DNA of 64,000 bases from NCBI RefSeq assembly GCF_954871325.1, contig NC_088778.1, positions 7,535,743-7,599,742 on the forward strand. The letters are read 5' to 3'. The notes under the pieces are model-generated. The model was not told the origin of the DNA. It did not search any database and worked only from the letters and a program-made list of their open reading frames with translations. Positions 22,189 through 34,800 of this stretch are shown in pieces (position 1 is the first letter of the stretch; each line of letters begins with the position of its first letter). The position numbers were made by a program, and so were the translations under genes. Source of the stretch: Gordionus sp. m RMFG-2023 (lineage: Eukaryota > Nematomorpha > Gordioida > Chordodea > Parachordodidae).

Positions 22189-25100
22189 TTATATTCATTT
22201 TAAAGAAATTTTGAAACATCTAACAATTAATTTGAAATTAATTTTCTTTAAAGAAAATAAAGTTTTTTTCAATAAACGCAATTTAACAAAATGAGCAAGT
22301 TATAAAATGATTGTTTGATATTGAGAAATTTGATTAAATTGGTATGGTGGCTTTTGCTTTCCTAAGAATTTTAAAAGGGTTGTAAATTCGATCCACAAAC
22401 TTGGACCCCTTTTAAAAGAGGAGGGTTTCAAGATATCAAAAAATCTTTTAAAATAATAATTTTTAAAAAACCTTCTTTTTTTTTTAGCAATCTTCTATTA
22501 TTATATAAAAAAATTCATGAAAAATAAATACAAAGATATTTTTTTCGTGAAATCATTTAAATTGCTTAAAAAAATGACTAGTTTTTGAACGAGTTCTATT
22601 AAAAATGATTAAAGAATAATATAATGACTTAAATTTTTTTTAGGTCATTTCAAATTTATTTTATAATTTTCTTGAATGTGTTTCAATCCATTTAATATAT
22701 TTTGATAAATCAACATAAACTGCAGGTTTACTGTGATTGACACAGTCTCTTCCCCAAGGATCAACACCTTAAGACTTTTTTCTTAGAAAGGCTCATATTG
22801 CAGAACAAAGGTCCTCCGAAGTTTCCCTTTTTTAGAAATAATTTATATAAGTATCGTTATTGGCCGAGTAATGTATTTTTTAAATTTTACAGTGAATACT
22901 GATACGATAAAATAAAAGAAATCTTTTATTCAACCAATCCTAGATGAAATCTTGTCCTTTGCAGATTTTTAATTTAAAAATAGTCTCCATATATAATCTG
23001 ACTTTAAAAATAATAACGTATTTCGTTCTGAAAATTGAATTGAAAGGAAAATATTGTATAAAAAATGACTATTTTTGAGGTAAATAGAAATTCGCCGAAA
23101 ATAATTAATTTAAAATTTGATTCAAGCTCGAACCCAAACCGCTCGAACTTGTATCCGTCTATCAAAACTTTAAAATTTATTTTGAATAACTTAGACCTCT
23201 ACTTTTAATATTATTTTTTGTTTCCTGATATGAATATTATTTCAAGAATAACACAAAATTTCCTTCAATCCTCGAATCTGTAAAAAGAATCAAATTAAAT
23301 CCAATGGATTAGAAAAAATTTTCTCGGATCAGATTGAACTAAAAAAAAGAAGCTTTGATGACATTAATATTTAGCAAGTAAATTTTTTTATAAAGAATAG
23401 ATACCTGCCTGGTTACATATTCTACAGATGGTCGCTTGAAAATAAGTGGTTATTCCATATTCATTTATTGCCAAGAATGACGTTATATATATATATATCC
23501 ATTTTTGTAAAATAATTATACATAAAAAAAAATTCGAAATATTTATAAAAAGTATAAATTACAGCCAATATAAATAAGGTAATATCATCATATTGAAATT
23601 ACAAAAACATAATTTTTAAAATGGCTCTTCTGGCAAAATTACAAAAAGTAGAAGTGGAATAATTTAATTCTTCGGCGATGAAATGTGGGATACGATTCCG
23701 AAAACATCAGAAACATTAAAAAATAAATTCTAAAAAAAAGCTCTGCCATAATAAACAATTTTAGAATAAAAAAAAATTGCTAAAACCCTACAATAATATA
23801 TACCAATATAGCATATGATTATGATGTATCGTCTTTTCGTGATTTGTGAAAAATAAAATAGATGGGAATATTGTGCGGAAACCAATAGGTAACCTTTAAA
23901 GATTCTTAAGAATAGATAATTTTAGTTAAATAATGAAAATATCATACTATACATTCTTCCTTCGATTCAATTTAAATAATAAAAACAAAGAACCATGTAT
24001 AGTTTTTTTAAAATGAATTTTGCAAAATAATCAACAAAAATAAAATGGAATATTGTTCAGGGAGCCCAACTGGTAAACTTCAAAAAAAGGAAAGATCCCT
24101 GTGAATAGATATAGGATAATATTTAAATAATAAAAATATAGTACCATGTAATGTCCTTTTGGAATAAATATAAAATCATATTAAAAGAATAAAATTAGAG
24201 AACCACGTATTTTTTTTTAAATAAGTTATACAAAATAATCAACAAGAATAAAAGGGAGTATTGTTAGACACGACAAATTGGCAACCTAAAATAAACTAAA
24301 CTTGCAAAGAAGTAAGTATCAGGTGCAGTTCTTTTATTAAATGAAGGCCCATCTTTACATATTAGAAGGATCTTAAAAAAGTTCTAAAATATAAGGGATA
24401 AAATTATAAATAAAAAATGTTTTATCCATAGAAACATGTATAGATATTTTTTTAGTTTATATGTATTTTTTACTTAGGACAAACGCAATAACATTTTATA
24501 TAAGTTTTGGTGAATTTAATTTATCAATTACAAATTTATCAATCTTTATTTCAACAATTTTCATATTTATAAAATCAAATATAAAAAAATTAAATATAAA
24601 TCTTTACATATTTTTCGGAAAAATAGATCTTATTTTAAATATTACCTTTAGAAATGAATTTTGCGAATTCTTCACAATTCATATGAAAATTTTATCATTA
24701 ATTCAGCTCCTTCAAATGAGAGCGAAGAACGACTTTTTTTCGCCAAACTATATATTCTCTACTAGGGAATTTGAATAAGGAATCGAAATACATAATTACA
24801 AATATTTAAAAAATTTATAGCTTGATTAGAGGTAGAAAACTTCTATTTTTTGATGAGATACTACTTATAAATTCTCCGTTTTTATGAATGTTGAAAATAT
24901 AACAAAGTCTGTAAATATATCATCTATATTTATATATTTAAATTAATTTTAATATATCATTTATTATCATAACTTTTATAATTATATCAAATATCATTGA
25001 AATCATATCTTTTCTCAAAATATTGGATATTTTTTAAAATATTTTTCAACTACCCTCTTTGTAGGCTTCAATCTGGTCAATGCCATTTAATTTTCACTAA

Positions 25101-25777
25101 ATTATTTATAAATGCATAATTATTGTACTAGATAAATTTTTTGGATTTTTTTGTTTCACGTAAAATTATTTTATTGTGTAAATTCTCTTCAAATTAGTTT
25201 TATATAATTTCATATAAAATTACATTCTTTAGACTTCTTAAAACGCAATAAAATAATGGTACGGATTTATTCAGGATACTTAATGGTAAGGAATTTATAT
25301 AATTTAAAATTCATTATTTTTCTAAATTATTTTGATGACCCTAGTTATTATTCATTGCTTCAATCCTCACTTGTTCTTCAATAATTTATGGAAAAGCAAT
25401 TCCAGGTATATTTGTCTATATAAATAAATTTTATTATTTTTATTACAATCTCACATTTCCATTTATAAAAACTCATTCATTTATTTCTAACTTTTAAATA
25501 TATTAAAAAAAAGAAGTTTTGTTGATAAAATCTTGTAGTATTTAGTAATCATTATAAGAATAAAGGATGCTAAATTGATAAATAAATAAAGTATCTTATA
25601 TTTTTTAAATTCCATCAAATTTCCAGTTTAATAAAAAAAAATTCTTTTTATAAAAATTATAATAAAATATAGTTATTTTAAAAAATTTTGGCAACAGAAA
25701 CATATATAATATCTGAATATATATATATATATTTCGGGCACCGAAAAAGAGTAAAATAAATTTATTGTATTAAAATT
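22189..25777. other. AT-rich DNA with one weak tandem repeat, no gene
   Basis: Apart from the tandem repeat near 23.8-24.3 kb and TA microsatellites near 23490 and 25717, I see nothing. The 105-codon frame at 24461-24778 is compositionally simple, rich in I, F and N, and resembles no family I know. Confidence 0.4.
23840..24310. repeat. Diverged tandem repeat, ~190-205-bp unit, about 2.5 copies
   Basis: The landmark CAAAATAATCAACAA, followed by AATAAAATGGAATATTGTT or a close variant, appears at 24026 and 24230. A weaker match begins near 23850. Each is followed by a CAACTGGTAAACT-like or CAAATTGGCAACCT-like motif. Confidence 0.6.
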
Positions 25778-26954
25778 AGTGCTGTACGGTAACGCTTTTT
25801 TTGAAGAAAAGGAACGTCATACGTTACCTTTTTCTAGAAGTAACGAGTAACGGTAACGCGTTTCTTTTTTTTGGGTAACGGTAACGCAAAACGTTACTCG
25901 TTACTTTAAATTTTTTCTTAAAAAAATATTAATAAAAAAAACATATTTTATTGTGCTATAAAATTACTTTTATTTATTTTTAATATAAATAATAAACCGA
26001 GTTTTTAATTCATATCAACCACCATTCCTTTCATTCTTATTTAAATTTTCGCTCGTTATTTTCAATCAAATTTTAATCTAACTAATATTCAATCAAAATT
26101 CAAAGTATATATTAATATTATTTTTCTATATTATAATTTATTTTAAGAATATATGCCAAACTCTATAATAGTTGATTCTTCTGATGAAGAAAATTTAACC
26201 CTATATACTATCAGCAATGATTCACCCACTCTTTAAATTAGATTGGCCCTGGATAAAATCAGAAATGAATAAACAAAGAATGCAAGATCTTATTTCCATT
26301 TTGAGAAAAGATCTTGATAGAGAAAGAGCAGACCTGATTCCCTTATCCAAAACAAATATTAAAATTTTTTTTTTGATAAAGATAAATTTTTTTTTGATGA
26401 GGAAATTAATGAAAATCCTTGTGAAGATGTTTTATTAAATTTTTTTCAAAATAAAGATACTTCTTTAAATATTTTTAATAAATTCCCCGAGTTAAAATTT
26501 TTATTTATTAAATATAATACCACCCTCCCATCCTCTGCTCCAATTGAACGTGTGTTTAGCACGGCGAAGGCTGTGTTGAGCACTAAGCGCTCTTGTTTGT
26601 CTGATGAAAATTTTGAAAATCAATTATTGCTAAAAATAAATAAAAAATTTTTACAAAAAAATGTTATCTTATGATTATATATTATATATGAAAAATTTTT
26701 ATAATAAGATTTCATCATTTTATGTATTATTTTTTATAGTTTTGTCTATATTATATATTGTAAGAAAAAATAAATATATTTTTGAATATAATATTTAATT
26801 TTTTTAAGTAACGAGTAATACGTTACTTTTTTGAAAAGTCAGTAACGCGCGTTCCTTTTTTAAAAAGGTAACGAGTAAGGGTAACGCGTTCTTTTTTCCC
26901 AATGTAACGAGTAACGGTAACGCGTTTCTTTTTGGAGGTAACGTTTACAGCACT
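25778..26954 (+). mobile_element. Internally deleted hAT element with GTAACG terminal repeats
   Basis: The ends are AGTGCTGTACGGTAACG and, inverted, AGTGCTGTAAACGTTACC. Both terminal 120-bp regions contain several GTAACGAGTAACGGTAACGCG-type repeats. The interior has the first and last parts of a hAT transposase and lacks the catalytic middle. No convincing 8-bp duplication was found at the borders. Confidence 0.88.
26153..26673 (+). pseudogene. hAT transposase remnant (N-terminus and dimerisation domain)
   Basis: An ATG at 26153 starts MPNSIIVDSSDEENLTLY, which breaks after about 27 codons. Near 26530 the C-terminal hAT signature begins: TLPSSAPIERVFSTAKAVL, then LSTKRSCLSDENFENQLLL and a stop at 26671. 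At about 520 bp the remnant is far too short for a full transposase of 550-700 residues, so most of the RNase-H-like core has been deleted. Confidence 0.88.
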
Positions 26955-27211
26955 TATAAATAGTATAGTAACTCATTTCGGTGTATGCGAACGAGTTAAT
27001 TATATATTAATAGCATTTGAGAATATTAAAATATCCAAATTTTATCATAATAAAAAATAATATATTATATTATTAAATACCTTAATTTTTAATATTTTTT
27101 TTAAACACAAATTTTTATTAGATGTATATGTTAATTTTATTTAATAAGTAATACTACTCTACCTCAATAAAATTTAAAAAAAGACCAGCTGATTCTTTCG
27201 TGCGTCGTTAT
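26955..27211. other. AT-rich DNA, nothing recognised
   Basis: Short spacer between the hAT element and the dispersed repeat. Confidence 0.4.
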
Positions 27212-27865
27212 ATTTTATAATAAAAACAAGTGTTAATTTTTTAAAAAATAGATTTATGTTTTATAAACCTTTTACTCGAATCGTGGGCAGCGGATATTAT
27301 TTGAATTAATTTAATACTATATATCACAATTTTTAGATCAATATTTCTAGACAATCTTTTAAAATATATCAAATAATTTAATATTAAACTTTTTGTACAC
27401 CCTTTAGATGATATTAATATTTATAAGTTTTAACATTCATTTTGAATAATTTTTTTAAAATTAATGTCGGAATATTAATATATTTAATGATTACCAATAT
27501 AAGGTTGTTATTCATTAAATATAACCACTACTCTGCCGTCAAGTGCTACGATATAAAGAGTTCAACCTGGCAAAAAATATCATTATACAGATAATTCCAT
27601 AATATATATTTAACAAATTCTCATGTCTGATCTGATCAATTTTCCAATTTCAAGGATTGTCACAAATAATAATATTATTTTGCCATACAAATAATATTAA
27701 ACTTTATTTGAAAACTATTTTTGATAAAAATAAATCTTAGGTCCAGAAGGTGTTTCTACTTATCAACTTGCTTTGAAAGACATAGTAGTAGCAAGCGCCT
27801 TTATCGTTACGCCAGCAGCAGGATGATAAATGAGATCGAACACACTTTTATTAAAGCTCAAATTG
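27212..27865. repeat. Dispersed repeat, most complete copy
   Basis: The left part (27212-27460) matches 5186-5445. The right part (27640-27865) matches the sequence around 15437-15475 and 17257-17470. The two partial copies elsewhere therefore appear to be pieces of one family of at least 650 bp, which this copy links. No coding capacity was recognised. Confidence 0.7.
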
Positions 27866-28589
27866 TTGTATAAGATTTTCGAATTTTATAAAAAAATTTT
27901 TGCGGTTAAAAACTATCACTATAAAATATAAGGGCTTTTCCTTTTAAATTTTCTAGAATTAGAAAGCGTTGTGTTTAATACATAACTCAAAATATATTAA
28001 GATCTTTCATAAACTACTTTACGTTGATGATAAATGTGATGATTGAAATAAAATATAATATATATTAAGTGTCATCTTTCATTTTTAATTTCGCTGATGA
28101 TGCAAATTTTGTTGCAAAGGGTTTTTTTTATATATAAACATCGTTCAATACATTGAGATATTTGTTACCATGTGGGTTAGCTAAATTACAAGCCTTTGGA
28201 TTGGTCGTACAATATATAGATTTAATTATCCCTGCCTTTTATATAGTGATTGGCTATTATAAAAGCACACATAAATTGACCAAAAAGGTATAATATGTAC
28301 GGGATGCAAATCACTTTCTGATTAATCTTAATTTTTATCTTTGCTTTTGGTAGTAATTAAATTTATTAGCCATTTTTACTTCTGATAATTTGTAATTAAA
28401 ACTCTTAACTCTTTATATAACTAAATCATGATACTTTTATTTCTATTACTTAAATATCTATGTTGTACTACTTTACCTTAATATTATCTTACAACCTGGA
28501 TACTTAGAATTGGTGATGTTAAACTGAACTCAATACTTCACCTAGAAAAATATTACACAAGCCTGAAGATTGCTCAGAGAAGAAATAAA
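27866..28589. other. AT-rich DNA, nothing recognised
   Basis: No gene, tandem repeat or TIR was recognised. Confidence 0.4.
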
Positions 28590-28701
28590 GGTCTATACAT
28601 ATATTATCGAAATCTCGAGGCTTAGTTAATATTTTTCTGGCCAAAATATTGAGTTAGCCGTTTTTAAAAATCGGCTCAAAACGAGCTGTTTAATAACACT
28701 A
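28590..28701 (-). mobile_element. TAGTGTTGTT-family MITE, partial
   Basis: The right end is ATCGGCTCAAAACGAGCTG, then AATAACACTA. Its inverted complement aligns with 29712-29862 and with the full copy at 47972-48169, sharing CTCGAGATTTC and TATTTTGGCCAGAAAAATA-like parts. The other end is missing. Confidence 0.7.
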
Positions 28702-29371
28702 CTTGGAATAATGAATGGAATCAGGTATTACTGGTTAGACGCCTTCCTTTATTTATTATGAACAAAGTTCAGCTGAGTTAGCCGGATCCCGTAATATTAT
28801 ATACTTAATTCCCTTCTCATCAGTACACTAGGGGCAACAACATGTCCATTTAAGTTTGAAATTTTTTTAAAATATATTCTTCATTGTTTATTTTCGTGTT
28901 TTTTTTTGTTGATTACATTTTTCTTTTCATTGTTTTATTTATTTTTTGTTTTTTAATCCATAATAGTATGTTGTTCATTTAGAATTTTTGATAAAAAAAG
29001 TTCTAAGGATGAAAAAAAAATGTGACGATAATAGGAAAATAGAAAAAAAAAATATTCAATCTAGTTATTATTTTTATAACATAAAAATAAAAAATTTACT
29101 AAAATTTTATATTTTAAAAACATGAATATTTCGGTAAGTGTTGGGTGAGAATAATTAACGAACAATCGAAATAATTTATAAAAATTAGAAATTTTAACTT
29201 TTTTAAAAAATAATAACTTTTAATTTTTACATTTCTTATATTGAAATATGCTCCGATAAAAATTTCAGCAATCCCAAAACTTTTTATTGCGGGAGAAAAG
29301 AGGAAATTTTAATAAATTATGTTCAAAGCAATATTTTGTCTTTGAGTAGTAGCAAAATGGAAAATATAAAC

Positions 29372-29440
29372 TGAGTAAAAATGATAAATGGAGTAGAAAT
29401 GATAAATGGAGTAGAAATGATAAATGGAGTAGAAATGATA
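29372..29440. repeat. 18-bp tandem repeat, about 3.5 copies
   Basis: The unit ATGATAAATGGAGTAGAA begins at 29381, 29399, 29417 and 29435. A diverged copy precedes it. Confidence 0.9.
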
Positions 29441-29711
29441 TTTTAAATTTTTCATTATTTAGGTAATATATTTACAATATAGAACAAAAACTCATATTTG
29501 CTAGCTCAAGCTTATGGGAGGACGCGTAACTCGTTGATGGTGCCACTTTGTGTAAATGTAGGAAATAGTGTGTACCTTCTCAAAGTTTGGCAGTTTGTTT
29601 ACTAGATATTCCAACATCTACAACTGTTAGTGTGTAGTGGGAAATATCCACGGTGAATTTCACAATAACCTACCAATGACCGAGTTGACATGCTGTTTAT
29701 ATATATTTTAA

Positions 29712-29862
29712 TAGTGTTCTTAAACGATTCGAAAAACGGCTAAATCAATATTTTAGCCTGATAAATATTTCCTAAGCCTCGAGATTTCCCTAATAGATAT
29801 AGCCATTTATTAGCAAAATCTTTAGTATTGGGTATAATTTTTCTGGATAGCCGTTTTTAAAA
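29712..29862 (+). mobile_element. TAGTGTTGTT-family MITE, partial
   Basis: Begins TAGTGTTCTTAAACGATTCG, runs through TATTTTAGCCTGATAAATAT and CCTCGAGATTTC, and fades after TAGCCGTTTTTAAAAA without the expected final CACTA. Confidence 0.7.
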
Positions 29863-30954
29863 ACCCTATCTTTCAATAAAAGAATATTTTAAATTAAATT
29901 CTTGTGAAAATAAAAAATTTGCAATAAAATATAAATTTTAAAGCAATAAATTTTTTTAAAAAAGACGAAAAAAATAAGGTTTGTTTTTTATTCGAAAAAA
30001 CCTTATCCCTACATATTATATGTGTCATATCGGGATATGTAATCCATGGCGTTCGGAATCTCTCCATTTTAAATCATTTAATGAGAATGGGAAATATGAG
30101 AGTTTTAATCAAACAAGAATCCGGAGACATTTCCAATTTATGTGTATTTTTTTTAATTTAAATGAAAGATCAATATAAATGTGGGTATAATTGTGTATTT
30201 TCACTTATATACATATAATTTTATATCCAATGTCAATCAAGAAATGTTGTAATGTAGATTCGTAGATTATATATTTAGTTTTATTTAATATGTTATTACA
30301 ATATTATAGTCAAACATCGATATGATCGATGTCATTATTGTTTTATTTTAGATTTTGTACTGACCATTTTTGTTATTTTATTCATTGTTTATTGTTTGAT
30401 TCAAACTTATAATATAAAGACTGGGATTTGAAATATTAAAGCTAATTTATTAATGAAAGATTGAGATTTGAAAACTGCGAATTTAAATTTTTAAGAAAAA
30501 TTATTATTTTATTAGATAGAATACATTTTCCTTCCAATCAGATTTTTTAAAAAAAATCACCCTAAGTATGATTTAAAAAAAAGAGATTCTCAATCCCCAT
30601 GAATTCCATATGCCAATACGAAATATATACAATTTTTCAGTATATTTTGTTTGATATTATATCTTTATTAACTCGAATCAAAACATGTAATAATTTAAAT
30701 ACATTATACATAAAAGATTTAAAAAAAATAAAATATTAACGATATATAAATATGTTTAAAAAAGTTAGGTTGGTCCAAGGAGGCTTCAATGAAACTATTA
30801 GATTTATGTATGACGATAAAGCCTTTGCCTAAGTTAAGAAAAATCTTTCGGGTTAATCGATAATTTTATGGATAAGGCTCGACCACCAAATATTGTGTAG
30901 TGTTTTTTGGATATTTCCGAATATTTATTTATTTTGGACAGCTCTTTGAGAAGA
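29863..30954. other. AT-rich DNA, nothing recognised
   Basis: A 65-codon frame at 29981-30178 has no recognisable domain. No structured repeat was seen. Confidence 0.4.
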
Positions 30955-31190
30955 TGTTAAAATAACAATTTAGGACCCCTTTTCCAAAGAATTTGGGTTA
31001 TGCCAACTGGATGTTTTCCAACATCTTATATGACCGAGAGGTCTGAGGATTAATGGAATTTGGGAATAAGGGGCGCGTTGAATAATGGAATTGCATTGAT
31101 TGTGTCTAGAGATGCGCCTTTGCATGAACGGCAGTGTAGGCTATGCCGTCCCTTTGAGTCAACAAGAACACTACCTCCAGAGTAAAGGTT
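30955..31190 (-). pseudogene. LINE fragment (zinc-knuckle and endonuclease region)
   Basis: On the minus strand, VLVDSKGRHSLHCRSCKG matches the knuckle of the LINE at 19441-22188 (SVDRKGRHCLHC). It is followed by a decayed equivalent of the RPDGMSLIPW segment, here KHPVGITQILW. Internal stops are present. Confidence 0.82.
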
Positions 31191-31852
31191 AATTATTTCA
31201 TTTAAGAGACTTATTTAAAAAATTTAACATTCGGGATTGTATATCAACGTAGATTAGCTTATCACATACATGTTGAGATTATAATGTTATAAACGAACGC
31301 GGACAAAGTTTTTTTTAAATTCATGAACGGCGTTCGCTTTAATTTTGACGAACTTTGATGTGAACGTGTTTCTTATTTAAAGAATACGTGTGTTTTACGC
31401 TTGTTCAATTTTTAAAAATCATCTTATATTTCTAAAAATAAAAAATATTAATTTAATATTAATCCAAATTTTTTAAAAAAGGGTTATTTTTAATGAGCTG
31501 TTTCCCTTATCACATTTAAATTTTTGTAATCCGCCGATATTTCTGTTGTAATATTTATTATTTAATATTATATAACTATAAGTAACCATTTAGTAATTTA
31601 TTTTAGATTTTTTTTATTTCATAGGCCTATTAAATTATTAAGGTTATTATAATAGTTAAATAAATTAAAAATCATTAAAAGTTATATATTATATATAAAT
31701 ATAAACTTTAATATCTTTTAGGATTAAATTTATTCATATTTTAAACGAATTTCAAATTGTCATTTAATTTAAAATATTTAATTTATATTTTAAATAGCTA
31801 TTAAAGGCATTTTAGTAATATATTCTGCTAAAAACTATTAGATCGGAGTTGT
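31191..31852. other. 3' flank of the GNAT gene
   Basis: AT-rich sequence downstream of the acetyltransferase stop codon. It includes a possible polyadenylation signal at 31734-31729. Confidence 0.4.
31729..31734 (-). terminator. Possible polyadenylation signal
   Basis: AATAAA on the minus strand lies about 120 bases after the GNAT stop codon. Such hexamers are common by chance in AT-rich DNA, so support is weak. Confidence 0.25.
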
Positions 31853-34800
31853 TCAAATTAAGAAACAATCCGAGCTCACAAAAGAATAAACCTTTTCCAT
31901 TAAAATGTTAGGCATAGGAACAAGATTTAGTTTTCCGTTAGCATATTCATTATTATTTTTTATAGGTTCACTTTCTTCAAGATTCTCTTCGCACATGTTC
32001 ACTGTTTCCAGAATATCGTTTTTATACATTCTGTAACAATCTGTTCCTTTAGTAAGTCCTAACGCTTTGGTAGCAGCCACATACAAGAAATTTGGATTGA
32101 GGGATGAATCGTGAGAATTACAGGCAAATCCGTCATTTGCCCTGAAAGGAACGGTTAACTCAACATTAATGGACCATTCGGATGGGACCGAGTCTAGGAG
32201 AGCTTTTAATAATTTGTTGGCAATATTTGAACTATCGGCGTATAACGGGCCTATAATCATGAAACGCTCAGAAGTTAGATGAATCGAATCATTGGTGCAA
32301 GGGGAAGTAACCATTTCATGATTGGCTGAAGTTGGCATCCATCTAGGGCGTATAATTCCGTAACCGCATATCTGCGCAGATGAAGCTTGCGATTCGTTTG
32401 CCATCGTTTCAGTGCTTTTAACTGCTACTATACATTTTACTTTGTATGCCGGGTCATTCTTTAAATAAATAGTTTATTTTAAAGTAGTTAATGTGATGTA
32501 TCACAAACATATTTTATTGTGTTAGTTTAAATAAAACAATTATTAACTATCTTGCCAATGCATTTTTAAGGAAAAGCAGATGCATAAACAAAGTAAAATT
32601 AACAAATTTACGTAAACACTTAAATATAAAATAAACTTTTTTTACATCAACGTAAGTAAACCTTCACAGATAACTGTATAATGGCCTTCAAAAAAATTTC
32701 TCTAGTCACCCCACCGTGAATCGCCTTATCGTAATCATATAGGCTTTTTAAATCGATATCCATGCCATCCATAAATTTCAAATAACTATCTTCATTTCTT
32801 GGTATTGCCATGCTATCTATATATTTTGTGAAACCAGTATTCCTAGTGCTCAGGCATCTGCAGAAATGATCTGTCAAAAATAGTTTAAAATCAATAAAAA
32901 TGTTGCGTTTATATAACTTTTTTCGGTGGTTTCCTTTATCTCTAACTCTAGGTTTGTCCCATAAATATTCCGGAGGTGGTCCTGCTTTTTAATATTGCAC
33001 TGATTACACGTCATTCCATTAATTGTAATAGGTAATGATGTAAGATCATCAATGGATGCATATTTTGTTGAAGAATCAAGTATCGGACAGTTGCGTATTA
33101 AAGATCCTTTGAATATGGAAACTAAGGTGGAGAATATAAATTATAAATTTTTAGTGTTCTCTTTTATTATACGCCTAGTCAAAAACAATGATGAATTGAA
33201 TAATACATTATTCTAACCAGTGTCTACGTGAGCGGAAAGGGCAGGGGGGGGGGGGGGTGGAATAGGTTGCATGCAATTTTATAAGGGGGAGGGGATAGGC
33301 GCCTTTGAGGGGGTAGAATAAATTTATTGGGGGAGGGGAGAATTAATTATTAAGTTTTTGGATGAAATATATTGCATACAATCATAGACATTATTTTCCA
33401 AGAAAAAACTGTAATGTCTGCTCTCCTTTAAAATGTAATTTAAAAGTGTTAAAACTGCCAAACAATATATTATAATAATGCATTCATTGTAAATGAGAGG
33501 GTTTTTAATTGAATTCATACTCAAAAAAAATAACTTATATATACACAATATTTTGATAGTTGGTAGTAGAAATAAAATAATTTAAGTTATTCTCTTTAAA
33601 ATTTATGGTACCATTATAATTAAAAAGGTGTAAGGTTTTTGAAAGAGATTTGCATCCAGTGAAAATCCTGTCATATAGACGGTGATTCGAAAGAATGAGA
33701 TAATTTAAATGGTATAATAACTTTAAATATTATAAAGTAATTCCTACAAAATATATAGACAAAATTTATTGCACATATAATTTTAAACAGAAAAATTATT
33801 TTAATAATCTAAAAATGACGAATGAGACCTAATTATTTGAAGAAATTTAAAAATATATTAATCTATTTTATAAAGCCAAGCTAATTTTTAAGGCACAAAG
33901 TATATCTTATTGTTTATTCTTAATAAGACATGCGATTTTTTGAGAGCGAATTAATTATACTTAGAAAAGATTTTCACTTGTAGTTAATATTATCTTGATA
34001 AACGCGCCACTCAGATTCGCAGTGGGTAATTCAATATAATATTTTTGGAGCGTTAGTAATATTAGTAATATGGATATGTATAATTTGGGGTAGGAGAATG
34101 GGAAGGTCGCAGTGTAAAAATAATGGGGCAGACTTTGACCATTGAGGGATGTAAAAAGAGAAAGGTGTGATGGGTAAGGTAACATGGTTGACGGTTCAGG
34201 AGTTAAATAGGGTATGAATAGTGATGTAGGCACATTGGCGTACGCAGCGGGGGGGCAGGGGGACAAATCCCCCCCCCAAACAAAAAAATGCAGATGCCGG
34301 ATATATTTTTCAAAAATATTTTTGTCTAGAGTGTTGTGCAGATTTAATTTAAAACATTTCCATATTTTTTAATTCTTTTGTAAATAAAAATTTTAATTTG
34401 TAAATAAAAATTTTAATTTGTAAAAATTAATAAGAATATATAAATATGTTATTTTAACAACTTTTTACAAGTCAAATAATTTTATTTTCAAATCATTAAT
34501 AAATATGGAAATGTTTTGAATTAAATTTACACAGTACTATATTAATTTATATTTGTTAATATTTATTCCTATCTCATATTAAATATATAATTAATTATAT
34601 TTATTATCACATTCATCACTAAGTTTATCAATTAATTTCGATTTCAAGTTTTCCGGCGTAATATTATCTTATTATTTTCAAATTTTTAGTGGCGTAATAT
34701 TTATCTACCATTTTTAAATTTCTAGTCAAATAATAATTATTCTGAAATTGTCCAACATGGAGAAAGAAATTGCAACCTTGTCCTACGAGATAGAGTCTCC

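Noticed and set aside
24461-24778. 105-codon frame rich in I, F, N and K
   Set aside because: Composition follows the AT bias, no motif, no neighbouring exon pattern.
33961-34266. 101-codon minus-strand frame
   Set aside because: It runs into the G run and TIR of the hAT element at 34233 and includes intronic DNA of the GNAT gene; no domain.
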